Source of the DNA: Fructilactobacillus lindneri DSM 20690 = JCM 11027
GTDB lineage: Bacteria > Bacillota > Bacilli > Lactobacillales > Lactobacillaceae
DNA: 64,000 bases
Direction of reading: 5' to 3'
Assembly (NCBI RefSeq): GCF_002907375.1
Contig: NZ_MIYK01000010.1
Coordinates: 124,001 to 188,000 of the forward strand
Made by a program: the position numbers and the translations under genes
Shown here: in pieces, positions 61,918 through 64,000 of the stretch
Position numbering within the stretch: the stretch's first letter is position 1
How the letters are laid out: the number at the start of each line of letters is the position of its first letter
Notes under the pieces: model-generated
What the model was told of the DNA's origin: nothing
The model's input: only the letters and a program-made list of their open reading frames with translations
The model's database searches: none

Positions 61918-62724
61918 TTATGCCCAATGGTTAATTGGTCCAAATTGATGTCCGACATTAATACCATCTTTAATACACTTATCTACGTAATCTTTAGCAG
62001 AACGAATAGCATTTTCTACTGATGCGCCTTTAGCTAATTCAGCAGTAATGGCAGCAGACAAGGTATCACCTGTTCCATTTTTGTGTGTAGTATCAAAGTA
62101 AGGTCCAGTCATTTCAAATGAACTTCCGTCTTCTAATAATACGTAATCAGTTACTTCTGTTTGGGAAAAATCATCATGACGTCCTTTTACCATGATATTT
62201 TTAGCACCAAGTTGTTGCAATTTATGGGCAGCTTTGGACTGAAAATCGGGATCATTTTCATTAATTCCACTTAATTTAACCGCTTCAAAGAAGTTGGGAG
62301 TCAAAACATCGGCTAATGGGATTAGTTTTTTCACAAAAGTGGAATAGGCTTCATTTTCTAACAACATATCACCATGTTTAGTAATAATTACCGGATCAAT
62401 AACTAAAGGACCAAAAACGTATTTTTTGAGATTGTCAGCTACTGTATTGATAATTTCAACATCTGCCAACATTCCGGTCTTAGCAGCTTTAATTTTGAAA
62501 TCGTCGGATAAATCCTTAAATTCCTGATTAATAAAAGAAGTCGGCATATTTACTGCATCGTGAATCCCGAATGAATTACCAGCTACACATGCTGTTACAA
62601 TTGATGCTCCGTAAACTTTTTTTGCAAAAAATGTCAATAAATCAGCCTGCATCCCTGCACTACCATCACTATCGCTACCTGCAATTGTTACTACTTGAGG
62701 ATAATCGTTAATCATTTTAGTCAC
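61918..62724 (-). CDS. Pyridoxal/hydroxymethylpyrimidine kinase, PdxK-type
   Basis: A 268-residue ribokinase-fold enzyme. TIAGSDSDGSAGMQADLLTF resembles ThiD's opening, VIDPVIITKHGDMLL and KNGTGDTLSAAI are the catalytic motifs. It differs from the operon ThiD at 12850 and lacks a TPP riboswitch, so it may phosphorylate pyridoxal/pyridoxine, as Bacillus-type PdxK enzymes do, and HMP as a side reaction. Specificity is not certain from sequence. It is transcribed alone on the minus strand. Confidence 0.75.
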   Translation of the reverse strand: MTKMINDYPQVVTIAGSDSDGSAGMQADLLTFFAKKVYGASIVTACVAGNSFGIHDAVNMPTSFINQEFKDLSDDFKIKAAKTGMLADVEIINTVADNLKKYVFGPLVIDPVIITKHGDMLLENEAYSTFVKKLIPLADVLTPNFFEAVKLSGINENDPDFQSKAAHKLQQLGAKNIMVKGRHDDFSQTEVTDYVLLEDGSSFEMTGPYFDTTHKNGTGDTLSAAITAELAKGASVENAIRSAKDYVDKCIKDGINVGHQFGPINHWA

Positions 62725-62829
62725 CGCGCTTTCTTTTTCCCATGAATTTAATTTGATTTTTACTTGTTTGGTGTATTATAATACAAGAAGCTGTTATTTT
62801 GAAGTTAAAAAGTAAAGGAGTTCTTAATC

Positions 62830-62952
62830 ATGAGAATTTGTCATCCAAATGGCGTTCAAGGTCGTCGTCCGATTGACCAAAAGAAACGTAAAAAAGAACA
62901 AAAAAGAGTAGCAGATTTACAAAAGTTAATGAAAGAAAAACCTGCTAAATAA
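62830..62952 (+). CDS. Very small basic protein of unknown function
   Basis: A 40-residue open frame: MRICHPNGVQGRRPIDQK, then Lys/Arg-rich stretches to KEKPAK. AAAGGAG lies 7 bases upstream of the ATG, and a TATAAT-like box (TATTATAAT at 62775-62783) and a terminator lie on either side, so it is likely expressed. The high positive charge suggests contact with RNA or ribosomes. No family is recognised. Confidence 0.55.
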   Translation: MRICHPNGVQGRRPIDQKKRKKEQKRVADLQKLMKEKPAK

Positions 62953-62959
62953 TCTAAAA

Positions 62960-62984
62960 GTTGCTTTAGCGACATTTTGTTTTT
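62960..62984 (+). terminator. Short terminator hairpin
   Basis: GTTGC and GCGAC pair around TTTA, with one G-U pair, followed by a T-rich tract. It probably ends the 40-residue gene, though the stem is short. Confidence 0.45.
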
Positions 62985-63025
62985 AAAAAAGAGTTATAAG
63001 TTCATTCGAACTTATAACTCTTTTT
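62985..63025. terminator. Bidirectional rho-independent terminator
   Basis: AAAAAGAGTTATAAGTTC and GAACTTATAACTCTTTTT form a perfect 18-bp stem with loop ATTC. It ends the minus-strand gene at 63027 and backs up the small hairpin on the other side. Confidence 0.93.
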
Positions 63026-63026
63026 A

Positions 63027-63473
63027 TTATTGTTTTGGTTTTTTAGCTTTAGTAGCTTTATTGATGTCTTTCTTCTTAGGTTTTGACAATGCTCGTAATT
63101 GATCTTTAAGAGCATTGATTTCATCTGTATGGCTTTCTTTCCATTTTGCAAATGAATTCTTAGAATCAGAATCAGCCGGCTTTAAACCGGTATTAAGCCA
63201 AAACATAGCTTCAGACAAGCTAGTGAAGTTATGCAACCATAGTGTCTGACCGTTTTCTGAATCAAAAGCGACATATGATCTTGGTTTTTTCTTTAAGAAA
63301 GTATGACGTCTGATTTTGAATGCTTCTCTTTTTCTAGTTAAAAAGTAGTCTGGTAAAATATAACTACCTGGAGAGATAAGCTCAGGAAAACGTTCATTAC
63401 GTTTGGCGTGACGATCTCGTAACATTTTCATCGCTTGGTCAGCTGTAATTAATTTAATATTCATATCGGCCAT
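63027..63473 (-). CDS. Unknown 148-residue basic protein
   Basis: Not recognised. The N-terminal 110 residues look soluble, with a core of AFKIRRHTFLKKKPRSYVAF and a repeated aromatic pattern WLHNFTSLSEAMFWLNTGL; a Lys-rich tail (KPKKKDINKATKAKKPKQ) follows. No membrane span or signal peptide is seen. AGGAGGAG precedes the ATG, separated from the RNase H gene by a divergent promoter region. The tail suggests nucleic-acid contact. Confidence 0.65.
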   Translation of the reverse strand: MADMNIKLITADQAMKMLRDRHAKRNERFPELISPGSYILPDYFLTRKREAFKIRRHTFLKKKPRSYVAFDSENGQTLWLHNFTSLSEAMFWLNTGLKPADSDSKNSFAKWKESHTDEINALKDQLRALSKPKKKDINKATKAKKPKQ

Positions 63474-63586
63474 TATTTTTGTCTCCTCCTGCTACTATTA
63501 TTTTTACATAAAAAAGGGAACATGCAAAGGATTTCAGGGAAATCCTTATAAATTATTAATATTTTTTTGAAAAGGGAGAGATTAGC

Positions 63587-64000
63587 TTGACAAAACCTAA
63601 AAAATTTTATGCTGTCCGTAAAGGGAAGCATCCGGGAATTTATCAAACTTGGGATGAAACTAAACAACAAGTAGACGGTTTTTCAGGTGCTGAATATAAA
63701 AGCTTTTTAACTCATCAGGAAGCCAGTGATTATTTGAAAGCAACATCTATAAAAAAAGCGGGAAAAGTAACTAAAAAAGACACTGCAAATGACTTGGGAA
63801 AAACATCTCCTGAAATAATTGTGTTTACTGATGGCGGTTCGCGGAATCATGGAAATGTTGCTGGAGGACATGTACGTAAAGACGATAAAGCAGCTTGGGC
63901 ATATTTGATTGATTATCATGGCAAACAGCATTCTGATTCAGCTGGAGAATTTGGCGTTACTAACAATAAAATGGAAATCACAGCTTTATTAAAAGCGTTA
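63587..64000 (+). CDS. rnhA: Ribonuclease H with N-terminal viroplasmin-like domain, cut by window edge
   Basis: The first 138 codons are visible, starting with TTG at 63587 after AAGGGAGAG and open to the last base. Residues 5-50 (FYAVRKGKHPGIYQTWDE, QVDGFSGAEYKSFLTHQEA) form the caulimovirus viroplasmin-type RNA:DNA-hybrid-binding domain; after a Lys/Thr-rich linker the RNase H fold begins with VFTDGGSRNHG (catalytic Asp) and reaches NNKMEITALLKAL with the catalytic Glu. It removes RNA from RNA:DNA hybrids such as R-loops. The rest lies beyond the window. Confidence 0.88.
   Translation, partial: MTKPKKFYAVRKGKHPGIYQTWDETKQQVDGFSGAEYKSFLTHQEASDYLKATSIKKAGKVTKKDTANDLGKTSPEIIVFTDGGSRNHGNVAGGHVRKDDKAAWAYLIDYHGKQHSDSAGEFGVTNNKMEITALLKAL

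Noticed and set aside
63473-63931. Minus-strand frames opposite rnhA
   Set aside because: They are shadows of the RNase H coding sequence; composition is cysteine- and serine-rich noise without a start signal.

Overview
The window reads as chromosome of a low-GC Gram-positive bacterium of the family Lactobacillaceae; the genus cannot be fixed from sequence alone. Reasons: AT-rich DNA with strong ribosome-binding sites, a fermentative D-lactate dehydrogenase, one compact fab/acc fatty-acid cluster, a thiamine salvage operon under a TPP riboswitch, a PyrR-type attenuator, a CcpA cre site, CadD-, HdeD- and YczE-type membrane proteins, and an SH3-repeat peptidoglycan hydrolase. No rRNA, tRNA, IS element, prophage or CRISPR array was seen, and no gene-free stretch exceeds 300 bases.

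Layout. 1-5.3 kb (+): end of a D-lactate dehydrogenase, a nitroreductase, a YfhO-like membrane protein, a divergent alkyltransferase-like protein and an amino-acid antiporter. 5.3-9.2 kb (-): accessory block with a YefM-YoeB toxin-antitoxin pair, a flavin-binding protein, a DUF3892-like protein, a CadD-type transporter, an NmrA-type oxidoreductase and an HdeD-type protein. 9.3-18 kb (+): a YfhO protein with a histidine phosphatase, the TPP-controlled thiD-thiE-thiM operon, and a Na,K-ATPase-like P-type ATPase. 18-22.1 kb (-): proC, a CbxX-type AAA ATPase and a phosphoglucomutase. 22.3-32.7 kb (+): galE, three EamA exporters (two of them tandem paralogues around an unknown gene), a TetR-MMPL pump, an amino-acid permease and two single-span membrane proteins. 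32.7-34.2 kb: pyrF-pyrE behind a promoter and attenuator. 34.4-42.1 kb (+): a large GH73/NlpC-P60 cell-wall hydrolase, a membrane protein with an AbrB-like N-terminus, an aldo/keto reductase, and a stand-alone acyl carrier protein with its phosphopantetheinyl transferase. 42.1-49.3 kb: purA (-), broken codA and fumC (+), a YczE-type protein (-) and a cre-controlled quinone-type D-lactate dehydrogenase (-). 49.8-60.5 kb (+): fabZ-fabH-acpP-fabD-fabG-fabF-accB-fabZ2-accC-accD-accA-fabI-birA-tetR. 60.5-64 kb: a cold shock protein, a flavodoxin-fold oxidoreductase, a pyridoxal/HMP kinase, several small unknown proteins and the start of RNase H.

Functionally, the fab/acc cluster holds a full elongation cycle, all acetyl-CoA carboxylase subunits and the biotin ligase that activates AccB; the distant ACP-PPTase pair supplies a second carrier and the activating enzyme. 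Thiamine and pyrimidine genes show transcription attenuators whose alternative pairings can be read in the sequence. The clearest decay is at 43.6-46.3 kb, where codA and fumC together carry three frame-breaking lesions. No entirely new multi-gene system was found. The strongest oddities are active-site changes in the alkyltransferase-like protein, FabZ2 and ThiM, and the AbrB-like membrane fusion.
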